Positions 17,320-25,604 of a stretch of DNA of 64,000 nucleotides are shown here, piece after piece. Origin of the DNA: Roseiarcus sp963824475 (GTDB taxonomy: Bacteria; Pseudomonadota; Alphaproteobacteria; Rhizobiales; Beijerinckiaceae); contig CAWGPR010000009.1 of NCBI GenBank assembly GCA_963824475.1, forward strand, positions 434,001 to 498,000. The letters are read 5' to 3'. Made by a program: the position numbers and the translations under genes. The notes below the pieces were generated by a model. It worked only from the letters and a program-made list of their open reading frames with translations, was not told where the DNA came from and searched no databases. Within the stretch, counting starts at the first letter, position 1. Each line of letters begins with the position of its first letter.

Positions 17320-19334
17320 ACCAAAGGCAGGCCGCTCGCCGTGCCGGCGCCGATAGTCGCGACGCCAATTTCGGCGATAGGAATCGTTACTGAGGGCGAT
17401 GCGAAAGTCACCGGCCCAAAGCCAACAGTCACGGTGGGGGTCATTGTCGTGATGCCGTCAGGTTGCACCATAAGTTGTGAGACGGGAGTGCCGCTGATGG
17501 TCACGCCGCTGGCGTCCATTCTGATTTGGGAGAGAAGGCCCTCGGGGCCAACGCTCAGCGTGATGCTCTCCTGGTCCATCTTGATCTGGGTTAGAGGCAT
17601 GTCCGCCGGCCCGACATTCAGCGTGATCGACTGAAAGGCGTTGAGGGTGAAGTTTCCGCCCCCCGCCGAGCCGCCCGCCGCCGCGGGGTCGACCGGCCCG
17701 ACGTTGATCGTCTCGTTGCCCCCGACATTCTCGGTCTGATCGGCGCCGATGTCCCGCTGCTCGTTGCGCAGCGCCTTGAACATCAAGTCCCGCTGGCAAC
17801 GCAGCTTGACCACTTCCGAGCCGGCCGTGTCATTGAACAGCAGGAAGTTGTAGCCCTGGCTGTTCGGGGTCGATTTGGTCAGGATGCCCGAATTGTTCTT
17901 TTGCGCCGGCAAATTCATCGGCACTGTGTTGTTGCCGTTATACACCGAGCCGACAATGATCGGGCGGTCGGGATCGCCGTTCTCATATTCCACCATGACT
18001 TCGTCGCCGACTCGCGGAATAAACAAGGCGCCTCGGCTTGAGCCGGCCCAGAACTGGCCGACCCGAACGCGCCTGGAAGGGGTCTTATCGGGCGCGTTGG
18101 AGCCGGTCGTGTCGTCCCAGTAGAACTCGACCAGGACGCGCCCCTGCTTGTCGACGTCAATCTCCTGATTCTCCTTGCTGATGACCTTCGCCGGCTGCGA
18201 GCCAATGATCATCGGCCGGCGCGTGCGCAACGGCATTCGGTAGGGAATCGAAAATCGCGAGAGTTCGTAGCTCCCCGAATAGGATCCGTCAGCCGCGCCT
18301 TGCCCCCGGCCTGTCGACGCGTACGACTGGTCGCCGTACCCGTGGTTGCAGCGCAGGATGAGATAGTCGTCATCCTGCGAATCGCCGCTGGGCGAAGTTC
18401 TCTGGATCGCGTATCCTGGCGTGAGCGACGGCGCGTATCCGCCCGCGGTGCAGCGGTCCTCGAATACGCGTTCAGCCTCCTGCTTCACTTTCGTCAGGCG
18501 GTCGCCAAGCGCTTTGTCGTCATAGCCGCCCGGATAGTCGTATAGGAGGCTGCGCTGCGGCGGCGTGGGATAGGCCTCGTGGGTGGAAAGGTCGGCGCTA
18601 GGCTTGTTGTAATCGTAGTCGTTGAGCTCGAAGATTCCCGGAATGATCGCCTGCTGCCGGCTCCAGTCGTTGAAGAACTGGAAGTCGCCGGGGCCGCCAA
18701 ACGACGGCGGCAGATAGGTGATCGAGCTCGGCGCCGGCAGCAACTCATGCGTCGCCGAGTCGACGAGGACCATGGAATGCTGGCTGGGCAAGTCGCCATC
18801 GCCTTTGTCGAACTTGAAGTAGTAGTAGATCCCGAATTTCTCCATCATCCGCAAGGCGAAGTTAAGCGACGTTTCGCGATACTGGACCGTGTATTCGAGC
18901 GTCGGATAGTCCTCGACCATGAGGTCGACGATCGGGCCGAAGCGATTGTCGCCGAGAGCGTGCTTGACGATGTCCTTGACGTTCAGATTGGCGAAGATCC
19001 GGCAATGGGACCTCAGCGACAAGAGCCAAGGCCAGGGCCGCAGCACAAGCCGATAAAGGTGGAGGTTGAAGCGGGTCCCCGCCCACCTGGCCTCGGTCAA
19101 AATCCCGCTGAAGTCGCGCCCCGCGTGATCAGTCGTTTCGAGGTGGACGCTGCAGGTTTTTCCGAGCGCGGCATTGAAATCGACGTTTGGGTCGGCGCTG
19201 ACGGCTTCGATCCGGTATTCGAACAATTCACCGATCGCCTCAGTCCCCTCGAAGCGAATGAGGCACAATTTGTCCTTGCCGAGCGGCGTCGCCAGCTTGC
19301 CGATCCGCCCGTTCTGGGTTGGAATGTCAGCCAT
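17316..19334 (-). CDS. vgrG: T6SS spike protein VgrG (TssI)
   Basis: The product is 672 residues. The N-terminal gp27-like part runs to about residue 370, including the YPTLEYTVQYRETSLNFALRMMEKFG-type region near 160. A gp5-like OB fold follows (VGQFWAGSSRGALFIPRVGD and GDPDRPIIVGSVYN). The C-terminal end is a beta-helix-like tail of short valine/glycine repeats. There is no extra enzymatic domain, so it is not an evolved VgrG. VgrG trimers tip the Hcp tube and carry effectors. No obvious effector-immunity pair follows it, and the next gene is the frameshifted accessory gene. Confidence 0.95.
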   Translation of the reverse strand: MADIPTQNGRIGKLATPLGKDKLCLIRFEGTEAIGELFEYRIEAVSADPNVDFNAALGKTCSVHLETTDHAGRDFSGILTEARWAGTRFNLHLYRLVLRPWPWLLSLRSHCRIFANLNVKDIVKHALGDNRFGPIVDLMVEDYPTLEYTVQYRETSLNFALRMMEKFGIYYYFKFDKGDGDLPSQHSMVLVDSATHELLPAPSSITYLPPSFGGPGDFQFFNDWSRQQAIIPGIFELNDYDYNKPSADLSTHEAYPTPPQRSLLYDYPGGYDDKALGDRLTKVKQEAERVFEDRCTAGGYAPSLTPGYAIQRTSPSGDSQDDDYLILRCNHGYGDQSYASTGRGQGAADGSYSGSYELSRFSIPYRMPLRTRRPMIIGSQPAKVISKENQEIDVDKQGRVLVEFYWDDTTGSNAPDKTPSRRVRVGQFWAGSSRGALFIPRVGDEVMVEYENGDPDRPIIVGSVYNGNNTVPMNLPAQKNNSGILTKSTPNSQGYNFLLFNDTAGSEVVKLRCQRDLMFKALRNEQRDIGADQTENVGGNETINVGPVDPAAAGGSAGGGNFTLNAFQSITLNVGPADMPLTQIKMDQESITLSVGPEGLLSQIRMDASGVTISGTPVSQLMVQPDGITTMTPTVTVGFGPVTFASPSVTIPIAEIGVATIGAGTASGLPLV

Positions 19335-19698
19335 TAGGACCCGCCCGCTCTACTGTATCCCGCTGATCGCCCGCGACCCGCCGCCAAGCCAGCGCCAATA
19401 CATACATCTTTGGTTCGTCTGGGCTAGGCGCTTGGGCGCCCCGCCTCGATGCCGACGCGACGGCGCCGAAAAACCTTGTCAGCGGGCTCGCGCAGGCCCT
19501 CTCGCTCTTACCGCGCCAGCCGAACTCAAGATGTGATCTGCCGCACAGCGGGTCTCCATGAATTGTGATAATTCAAGGCGGTGCGAACTTGAAATGTGAT
19601 AAGAATGACGGACCGTCGGTTTGAGCCACGATGTAGAGCGCGCGTCCATCCGCGCGATCGGCGAAACCGACGGAGGGTGAAGCGAGAGGGTAGGGAGG
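19335..19698. promoter_or_regulatory. Divergent intergenic region with three TGTGAT motifs
   Basis: This 364-base gap separates divergent vgrG and the caspase-like gene and should hold both promoters. TGTGAT occurs at 19532-19537, 19564-19569 and 19595-19600, spaced 32 and 31 bases, close to three helical turns each. The second and third are flanked by TTCAAG and CTTGAA. No coding frame is convincing. A GAGGGTAGGGAGG ribosome-binding site precedes the ATG at 19699. Confidence 0.4.
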
Positions 19699-21600
19699 AT
19701 GATTAAATTCTTCTGCGTCCTGGCGCGTATCGCCGCTTTGGCTGCGGTCGCCTTCGGCTTTGCGGCTTCAGTTTCGTTGGCGGCCGTGTCGCCGACGGAA
19801 AAGCGTGTCGCGCTCGTGATCGGGAACGGGGCCTACCAGAACGCAGTTCGTCTCGACAACGCGGTCTTTGACGCAAGAGCCGTCGCTGACGCTTTCCGGA
19901 AGCTTGGGTTTGAGGTCGTGGACGGCTACGACCTCGACATCGACCAGATGCGAGCGAAAGTCTCCGAGTTCTCCGCCGCCTTGTCCAACTCCAAATCCGC
20001 GGTCATTTACTATGCGGGTCACGGCGTTTCGGTGGATGAGGAGAACTACCTCATTCCGACCGACATTGTCCTGAAAGGCCCGACCGACCTCGATCTGAAC
20101 GCGATCAGCGTCTCGTTGCTGCTCAAGCAAATGAAGCGCGAGGACCGCGTCAACATCGTCATCCTCGACGCCTGCCGCGACAATCCCTTCGCCGCGGCGC
20201 TGGCGAAGCAAAAGACGCGATCGCTCGTGGTCGAGCGCGGATTGAGCCCCATCGACGGCGATCTGGCGCGCGGAACGCTAATCGCTTTCGCCAGCGATCC
20301 GAAGAGCACAGCCCTCGACGGACCGACCGGTCAGCACAGTCCGTTCACGGAGGCGTTCCTCGATCACCTATTCGACTCTGGCGTCACCATAGACACCGTG
20401 ATGAGCCGGGTTCGAAACGACGTTTGGGAGAAAACCGGACACCATCAATTGCCTTGGGTCAATACGTCGCTGATCGGAGAGTATGAGCTCAATCCGCAGC
20501 CGGCGCCGGAATCGACCGTGGAAAGCGCGAAGCCGCCGACATCTCCCGCCGAAACCTCCGTAGACCAGAGGCAGTCGGAGGAAAACCTACTGTGGGAATC
20601 CGCGCAGCATTCAGACCTGGCGGGCGATTATCAGGCCTACCTCAGCGCCTTTCCTAACGGCGTATTCGCGCAAATGGCGAAGAACAGGATCGCGAGCATG
20701 GAGAGCGCGAGAACCTCCACGCCAGCGGCGGCGCCGCAAACCCTCGCCATGACGGAGCCGACCGGTCCTACGGCGGACGAGTTGAAGGACAACGTCGGCG
20801 CCGTCGACACGGAAAGGGCGTTGAACCTGAGCCCGGCGGCCGAGAAGGAGGTACAGCAACGTCTGACCGTAATCGACTTTTACAAGGGGCCCGCGACCGG
20901 AACGCTGGATGATGCAACTCGGTCAGCGCTCGAAGAATGGCAGAAGAAGCGAGGCTACGCGCCGACGTCGTTCCTCGATTTCGCGCAGCTTGCCGCGCTG
21001 AAGGCGGACAGCGAGACCGAATATCAGAAGTTCCTTGCGGCTCAGCCGACGGCCGAGCCCGCCGCCCCACAGGCGCTGCGCCGCGCGGTCATCAAGCCTT
21101 CGCCCAAACCTTTGGTGACGCGAGCGGTGAAACCTTCAAGGCCAGCGACGCCTGCTCGACGCACAGTCAAGCGAACGAACGCGAACTCGGACCCAAACCG
21201 CCGAGCAGGCTGCGCCTCCGCCGCCTGCATATCTTGGCGGGAGCCCCGCATGGAGGCAGAGGGCGGGATTGCCGGAGCTGCCGAGCGATCCCGGCTTAGG
21301 CGGACGGCCGCCAGGATTTTGGACCGGCGCCGCGGGCGGATTAATGCTCGGAGGCTTCCGACACTACTGACCGGGCTTGGCGTCAAGCCTCAAACGATGA
21401 CGCATCCCGCGAAAGATTGCCGCACGTCGGTGAGCCCAAACGCCAGAGCAATCGAAGCAAGGACGACTAACTTGGGCGCCTGCCCAGAGCTTTTCCCGGT
21501 CGCGGGGCTCGCCGGGGGGCCCGTGGACCCGAATCCAGCCGCGCGCCTGGCCTACTCGGCGGCGTGGCGGCGCGGCGCCGACGCCTTGTCGAGCGCCTGA
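19699..21600 (+). CDS. Secreted caspase-like (peptidase C14) protein, probable late frameshift
   Basis: A signal peptide (about 1-29) precedes a caspase-family domain with the catalytic dyad His108 (YYAGHG) and Cys159 (ILDACRDNPF). A peptidoglycan-binding-like helical segment lies at about 375-435 (QQRLTVIDFYKGPATGTLDDATRSALEEWQ). After about residue 490 the frame turns arginine-rich and overlaps metZ. A neighbouring frame instead continues as a Pro/Gly-rich tail (EQAAPPPPAYLGGSP) and stops at 21370. The native gene therefore probably ends at 21370, with a one-base shift near 21150-21180. The protease is expected in the periplasm. Its substrate is unknown. Confidence 0.8.
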   Translation: MIKFFCVLARIAALAAVAFGFAASVSLAAVSPTEKRVALVIGNGAYQNAVRLDNAVFDARAVADAFRKLGFEVVDGYDLDIDQMRAKVSEFSAALSNSKSAVIYYAGHGVSVDEENYLIPTDIVLKGPTDLDLNAISVSLLLKQMKREDRVNIVILDACRDNPFAAALAKQKTRSLVVERGLSPIDGDLARGTLIAFASDPKSTALDGPTGQHSPFTEAFLDHLFDSGVTIDTVMSRVRNDVWEKTGHHQLPWVNTSLIGEYELNPQPAPESTVESAKPPTSPAETSVDQRQSEENLLWESAQHSDLAGDYQAYLSAFPNGVFAQMAKNRIASMESARTSTPAAAPQTLAMTEPTGPTADELKDNVGAVDTERALNLSPAAEKEVQQRLTVIDFYKGPATGTLDDATRSALEEWQKKRGYAPTSFLDFAQLAALKADSETEYQKFLAAQPTAEPAAPQALRRAVIKPSPKPLVTRAVKPSRPATPARRTVKRTNANSDPNRRAGCASAACISWREPRMEAEGGIAGAAERSRLRRTAARILDRRRGRINARRLPTLLTGLGVKPQTMTHPAKDCRTSVSPNARAIEARTTNLGACPELFPVAGLAGGPVDPNPAARLAYSAAWRRGADALSSA

Positions 21601-22781
21601 GCCAGATCCTCGATCAGATCGTCAACGTCCTCGAGGCCGACCGACAATCTGAGCAGGCCAGGCGCGATGCCGAGCGCCGCCCGCTGCTCCGGCTTGAGCC
21701 GCTGGTGGGTTGTCGTCTCCGGATGGGTGATGAGGCTTTTGGCGTCGCCGAGATTGTTGGAAATGCCGATGATGGTGAGCGCGTTGGCGGCCCGGAACGC
21801 CGCCGCCTTGCCGCCCGCGACCTCGAAGGCCAGCATTGTGCCGCCGCCCTCCATCTGCCGCTGGGCAAGCGCCGCCTGCGGATGATCGGCGCGGCCCGGA
21901 TAGAGCGTGCGCTTAACCGCCGGATGCTGGCTGAGGAAGTCGGCGATCTTGCCCGCGCTGCGCGTTTGCGCCGCGACGCGAATCGGCAGGGTCTCCAGCG
22001 ACTTGAGCAGCGTCCAGGCGTTGAACGGCGAGAGACAGGGACCGGTCTGGCGCAGGAAATTGTGGATATGGTCGGCGATGAACTTCTCGCTCGCGAGAAT
22101 GACTCCGCCGAGCACGCGCCCCTGGCCGTCGATGTGTTTGGTCGCCGAGTAGACAACGCAGTCGGCGCCGAGCTTCATCGGATGCTGCAGCAACGGCGTG
22201 GCGAATACGTTGTCGACGACCAGAGTCGCGCCGGCCCCATGCACGATCTCGGCGACGCCGGCGATGTCGACGAGCTCGAGCGTCGGATTGGTCGGCAATT
22301 CGAGGAACGCCGTCTTGGTGTTCGGACGCAGCGCCGCCTGCCATGCGCCAAGATCCGCGCCGTCGACAAGGGTCGAGGCGACGCCGAAGCGCGGCAGCAG
22401 CTCCTCGACCACATAGAGGCACGAGCCGAACAAAGCCCGCGCGGCGACAATGTGGTCGCCCGCCTTCAGCTGGCCCATGAGCGAGGCGGTGACCGCGGCC
22501 ATCCCGCTCGCCGTCGCGCGCGCCGCCTCTGCGCCTTCGAGCAGCGCCATGCGCCGCTCGAACATCGAGACCGTCGGATTTGCGAAGCGCGAATAGATGA
22601 AGCCCGGATCGTCGCCCTTGAAGCGCGCTTCCGCGAGCTCCATCGTGTCGTAGAGATAGCCCTGGGTGAGAAAAAGGGCTTCCGACGTCTCATCGAAGCT
22701 CGAGCGCAGCGACCCGCCATGGATCAATTGGGTCGCGGGCCTTAGCGTCTTGGGGTCTCGGGATTTGCGCGGGCTCGTCAT
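21552..22781 (-). CDS. metZ: O-succinylhomoserine sulfhydrylase
   Basis: This 409-residue PLP enzyme of the Cys/Met metabolism family converts O-succinylhomoserine and sulfide to homocysteine in methionine synthesis. The cofactor lysine is Lys215 in YSATKHIDGQGR. The PLP-ring region SGMAAVTASLMGQL and the FIYSRFANPTV substrate loop are typical. MetZ, rather than cystathionine gamma-synthase, fits the alphaproteobacterial sequence and the SAM-II riboswitch upstream. The ATG at 22781 has AAAGGA eight bases before it. The end overlaps the probably misframed 3' end of the caspase-like frame. Confidence 0.92.
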   Translation of the reverse strand: MTSPRKSRDPKTLRPATQLIHGGSLRSSFDETSEALFLTQGYLYDTMELAEARFKGDDPGFIYSRFANPTVSMFERRMALLEGAEAARATASGMAAVTASLMGQLKAGDHIVAARALFGSCLYVVEELLPRFGVASTLVDGADLGAWQAALRPNTKTAFLELPTNPTLELVDIAGVAEIVHGAGATLVVDNVFATPLLQHPMKLGADCVVYSATKHIDGQGRVLGGVILASEKFIADHIHNFLRQTGPCLSPFNAWTLLKSLETLPIRVAAQTRSAGKIADFLSQHPAVKRTLYPGRADHPQAALAQRQMEGGGTMLAFEVAGGKAAAFRAANALTIIGISNNLGDAKSLITHPETTTHQRLKPEQRAALGIAPGLLRLSVGLEDVDDLIEDLAQALDKASAPRRHAAE

Positions 22782-22783
22782 CG

Positions 22784-22820
22784 TTCAAGTCCTTTGCGCT
22801 AGGGCGCGCCTGACGGACTT
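22784..22820 (-). promoter_or_regulatory. Possible ribosome-binding-site hairpin of metZ
   Basis: On the transcribed strand AAGTCC (22820-22815) can pair with GGACTT (22792-22787). The second arm contains the GGA of the metZ Shine-Dalgarno sequence. It lies between the SAM-II aptamer and the start codon and could be a sequestering stem. Only six pairs are certain. Confidence 0.4.
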
Positions 22821-22849
22821 CAAGACGAGGCGACGTTTTTGAGAGCGCC

Positions 22850-22911
22850 CCGATCTTTTAGCCCGTTGTTTAACGTGGCGGCAAGCCGATCGGCTCAAAT
22901 GACCACGGATA
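22850..22911 (-). ncRNA. SAM-II riboswitch
   Basis: The reverse strand reads CCGTGGTCATTTGAGCCGAT, then CGGCTTGCCGCCACG, then TTAAACAACGGGCTAAAAG. This matches the SAM-II aptamer: a first stem (CGTGG with CCACG), the conserved CGGCTTGC segment and the trailing GCTAAA that closes the pseudoknot. It lies about 70 bases before metZ, the usual place for SAM-II in alphaproteobacteria. Bound S-adenosylmethionine should lower metZ expression, most likely by hiding the ribosome-binding site. Confidence 0.92.
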
Positions 22912-23012
22912 AAAGCTTGCATAGCGCCCACGAAGTCTTGGCGTCAAGACCAAGTCTTGGTTTAAAGGTTAAGGGGCGCTAACAACGCCAAACCGCCCTT
23001 TGAGCATCACGC

Positions 23013-24194
23013 TTGACCCCGCCCCGAACGCCGCTTCCCGTAATCCTCGATGCTCATGAGCCGGGCGTGGCGGACGCCCTGTTCTCCGCCCCGTTCGGCC
23101 TGTTCGGCCGGCAGAAGATTAAGGCCATGATCGGCCGAAAACTGATCCGGGCCGAGCTTCCATTGGAATCGTCCCAGCTTCAGCCTGCGAGCCTCGACCT
23201 GAGACTCAGCAAGGAAGCCTACCGCGTTCGCGCGAGCTTCCTGCCCGGGCGCGAGCGCACCGTTCGTGACCGGCTCAAGAGCCTGAACGCCGAGCCGGTC
23301 TCGCTCGCGGGCAAGGGCGCCGTGCTGGAGAAAGGGATCGTCTATGTCGCGCGGCTGATGGAGCGGCTGGAGCTGAGGCCCAACCTTTCGGGCGCCGCAA
23401 ACCCGAAGAGCTCGACCGGCCGCATTGACATTTTCACCCGGCTCATCGTCGACGGCGGAGAGGCGTTCGACGACGTGCCGCTCGACTATAAGGGCGAGCT
23501 TTGGCTCGAGATTTCGCCCCGCAGCTTCAGCGTCCGCGTCAAGGCGGGGACGAGGCTGAACCAGGTCCGGTTTCGCAGCCGCCATCCCCAGCAGCGAGAT
23601 CGGCACACATTCACGCTGAACGACGGCGACCTTCGCAAGCGTCACCTTGCCTCGTCCCTAGTCGACAGCCCGCTCGACCTGCGCGAGGGCGTGGTGCTGC
23701 GGGTCGATCTTGGCGGCCTGGGCGGGAATATTGTCGGCTACCGGGCGATTAAGAACAGCGACGTCATCGACGTCAACCGGTTGCGGGGCTACGCCATGGA
23801 GGATTTCTGGGAGCCGATTCAGGCCGGCGAGGATCGGCGGCTGATCCTTGATCCCGACCAGTTCTACATTCTCGCGTCCAGAGAAAAAGTTCAAATTCCT
23901 TCGGACCTTGCGGCGGAAATGGCGCCGATCAACCCGGCGATCGGGGAATTTCGCGTTCACTACGCCGGCTTCTTCGATCCAGGCTTCGGGCAGGGCAAGG
24001 ACGGGCGCCCGTCCGCGCGGGCGGTGCTGGAAGTGCGCAGCCGTGACGTGCCGTTCCTGCTGGAAGACGGCCAGCCGGTCGGCAGGCTCGTATACGAAAA
24101 ACTTGCTGGCCTGCCCGACGCGCTCTACGGCGCCGACTCAACCTCCAGCTACCAACACCAGGGGCTGAAACTTTCCAAGCATTTCCGCGCCTAA
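23013..24194 (+). CDS. dcd: dCTP deaminase, long alphaproteobacterial form
   Basis: The 393-residue product resembles the long rhizobial 2'-deoxycytidine-5'-triphosphate deaminase, about twice the E. coli Dcd length, consistent with a duplicated fold. The LQPASLDLRLSKEAYRVRASFLPG stretch near residue 55, ANPKSSTGRIDIFTRLI and the second-half GRLVYEK support this. It converts dCTP to dUTP for thymidylate supply. The start shown is TTG at 23013 and is uncertain; a GTG at about 23067 is an alternative. It faces away from metZ across the riboswitch region. Confidence 0.85.
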   Translation: MTPPRTPLPVILDAHEPGVADALFSAPFGLFGRQKIKAMIGRKLIRAELPLESSQLQPASLDLRLSKEAYRVRASFLPGRERTVRDRLKSLNAEPVSLAGKGAVLEKGIVYVARLMERLELRPNLSGAANPKSSTGRIDIFTRLIVDGGEAFDDVPLDYKGELWLEISPRSFSVRVKAGTRLNQVRFRSRHPQQRDRHTFTLNDGDLRKRHLASSLVDSPLDLREGVVLRVDLGGLGGNIVGYRAIKNSDVIDVNRLRGYAMEDFWEPIQAGEDRRLILDPDQFYILASREKVQIPSDLAAEMAPINPAIGEFRVHYAGFFDPGFGQGKDGRPSARAVLEVRSRDVPFLLEDGQPVGRLVYEKLAGLPDALYGADSTSSYQHQGLKLSKHFRA

Positions 24195-24327
24195 GCAGGC
24201 CAGGAGGCGTCGCGCGCCGCGCTATTTGTGACAGTTTTACCCCCGGAACGTCACATTTCGCTTGGCGAGCGGTGGTCTTTTCCTATATGAGGTCGGGGTG
24301 GCGCGGCGCCGGGAGGCCCCGCGCCGC

Positions 24328-24369
24328 GAGTTTTTCTGGCCGAAGCCGGAGTTTTTCTGGCCGAAGTCG
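24328..24369 (+). repeat. Tandem 21-bp direct duplication before secE
   Basis: Two adjacent 21-base copies (24328-24348 and 24349-24369) share GAGTTTTTCTGGCCGAAG and differ at one base. They lie 43 bases before the secE start. The purpose is unknown; it may be replication slippage in the leader. Confidence 0.7.
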
Positions 24370-24411
24370 TTGTTCCGCCGCGTCGGAAGCCTCAAACCCA
24401 TATTGAGAACA

Positions 24412-24609
24412 ATGGCCAATCCGTTCGAGTTCATTCAGCAGGTGCGCGCCGAGGGCGCCAAGGTCATCTGGCCGACGCGGCGCGAGACCCTCATCACCAC
24501 CGGGCTCGTGCTCGCGCTGGTCGTGTTCACGAGCCTGTTCTTCCTGGTCGTCGATCAGGTGCTGCGCGAAGTCGTTTCTCTCGTCCTCGGCTTCGGCCGC
24601 AGCGGCTAG
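24412..24609 (+). CDS. secE: Preprotein translocase subunit SecE
   Basis: The 65-residue product has the short alphaproteobacterial SecE form: an amphipathic N-terminus (FEFIQQVRAEGAKVIWPTRRET) and one membrane helix (LVLALVVFTSLFFLVVDQVL). It stabilises SecY in the inner membrane. The ATG at 24412 is the family start, although the frame is open further upstream. It precedes nusG by 28 bases, the universal secE-nusG order. No tRNA-Trp gene is visible in front of it. Confidence 0.95.
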   Translation: MANPFEFIQQVRAEGAKVIWPTRRETLITTGLVLALVVFTSLFFLVVDQVLREVVSLVLGFGRSG

Positions 24610-24637
24610 CGTTGGTCATGATCCGGAACGCCCAAAC

Positions 24638-25168
24638 ATGAACATGCGCTGGTATATCGTTCACGCCTATTCCAACTTCGAGAAGAAGGTGGCGGATTCC
24701 ATTCGCGAGCAGGCGAGCCAGCGGGGCCTCTCCGACAAGTTCGAGGAGATCCTCGTGCCGACCGAGCAGGTCGTCGAAATGCGCCGCGGCCGCAAGATCA
24801 ACTCGGAGCGGAAGTTCTTCCCCGGCTACGTCCTGGTTAAATGCGACCTCACCGACGAGGTCTACCACCTGATCAAGAACACGCCGAAGGTGACGGGCTT
24901 CCTCGGCGCGGACAAGAAGCCGATGCCGATCCCCGACCTCGAGGCTGATCGCATCAAGGGGCAGGTGGCCGACGGCGTCGAGCGGCCGAAAGCGGCGATC
25001 CGGTTCGAGATCGGCGAAAACGTACGCGTGGCGGACGGGCCGTTCGCCTCCTTCAACGGGGTGGTCGAGGAGGTCGACGAATCCCGCTCGCGGGTCAAGG
25101 TCGCCGTGTCCATCTTCGGCCGCGCGACGCCGGTCGACCTCGAATTCGGTCAGGTCGAGAAGGTGTGA
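24638..25168 (+). CDS. nusG: Transcription termination/antitermination protein NusG
   Basis: The 176-residue product has an NGN domain (MRWYIVHAYSNFEKKVADSI, FFPGYVLV) and a C-terminal KOW domain (IGENVRVADGPFASFNGVVEE). NusG binds RNA polymerase and links it to Rho or ribosomal S10. The operon with secE is conserved. Length and motifs are normal. The ribosomal-protein genes that usually follow are absent; a hairpin and a convergent small gene come next, so the conserved block ends here. Confidence 0.97.
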   Translation: MNMRWYIVHAYSNFEKKVADSIREQASQRGLSDKFEEILVPTEQVVEMRRGRKINSERKFFPGYVLVKCDLTDEVYHLIKNTPKVTGFLGADKKPMPIPDLEADRIKGQVADGVERPKAAIRFEIGENVRVADGPFASFNGVVEEVDESRSRVKVAVSIFGRATPVDLEFGQVEKV

Positions 25169-25185
25169 CCCTCACCCCGGCCTCC

Positions 25186-25204
25186 CTCTCCTAGGATAGG
25201 GGAG
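25186..25204. terminator. Hairpin after nusG
   Basis: CTCTCCTA (25186-25193) pairs with TAGGGGAG (25197-25204) with one G-U pair around a GGA loop. It lies between the nusG stop and the convergent gene at 25205, so it could serve both. There is no T tract. Confidence 0.45.
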
Positions 25205-25487
25205 CTAAGGACGGGGACCCGCTTTCGCCCATTTGAACACCAAGAGCGCAAGCGCGAGCACGGCCGCGAGCTCGGCCCACAAGAACACCCACATATCCGC
25301 CTCGACGCCAGCGGCGGCGAGCCTGGCGGCGCGTTGCGCAAGACTGGCAGTCGAAGGCGATTGCGGCGAGGGACCCGATCAACGTCGTCTCCGCGGGACT
25401 GCTGAGCGGCTCGAGATAAACCTCCGGCAAGCGCTCGTCGTCATGTTCGTGCAAGGCGGCTGCGCCATCCAATGCGGTAAAGCGCAT
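25205..25487 (-). pseudogene. Small membrane protein gene split by a frameshift
   Basis: A first frame from ATG 25487 encodes MRFTALDGAAALHEHDDER through IGSLAAIAFDCQS. A second frame continues as LAQRAARLAAAGVEADMWVF, then a membrane helix (AELAAVLALALLVFKW), and stops at 25205. One extra base near 25340 separates them; joined they give about 93 residues with a C-terminal anchor. I do not recognise the family. Coherent composition on both sides suggests a real gene with an assembly error or a recent mutation. Confidence 0.55.
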
Positions 25488-25604
25488 ACCCCGCTGCTCG
25501 GTCCGCATGGTCCTCGGCCTTGCGCCTATCGGCTGTCCCGTGCATATTCCGCGATCGCTCGCGGACGCTTACAGGCGCGGCGGCGCCTGGCGGAAAGGAG
25601 CGAA

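Noticed and set aside
21564..22745. 393-codon plus-strand frame opposite metZ
   Set aside because: metZ has its PLP lysine and a riboswitch; the opposite frame has a shadow composition.
24195..24411. Possible tRNA gene before secE
   Set aside because: tRNA-Trp is often found there, but no T-loop GTTCGANTC or cloverleaf arms can be drawn; only a 21-bp duplication is present.
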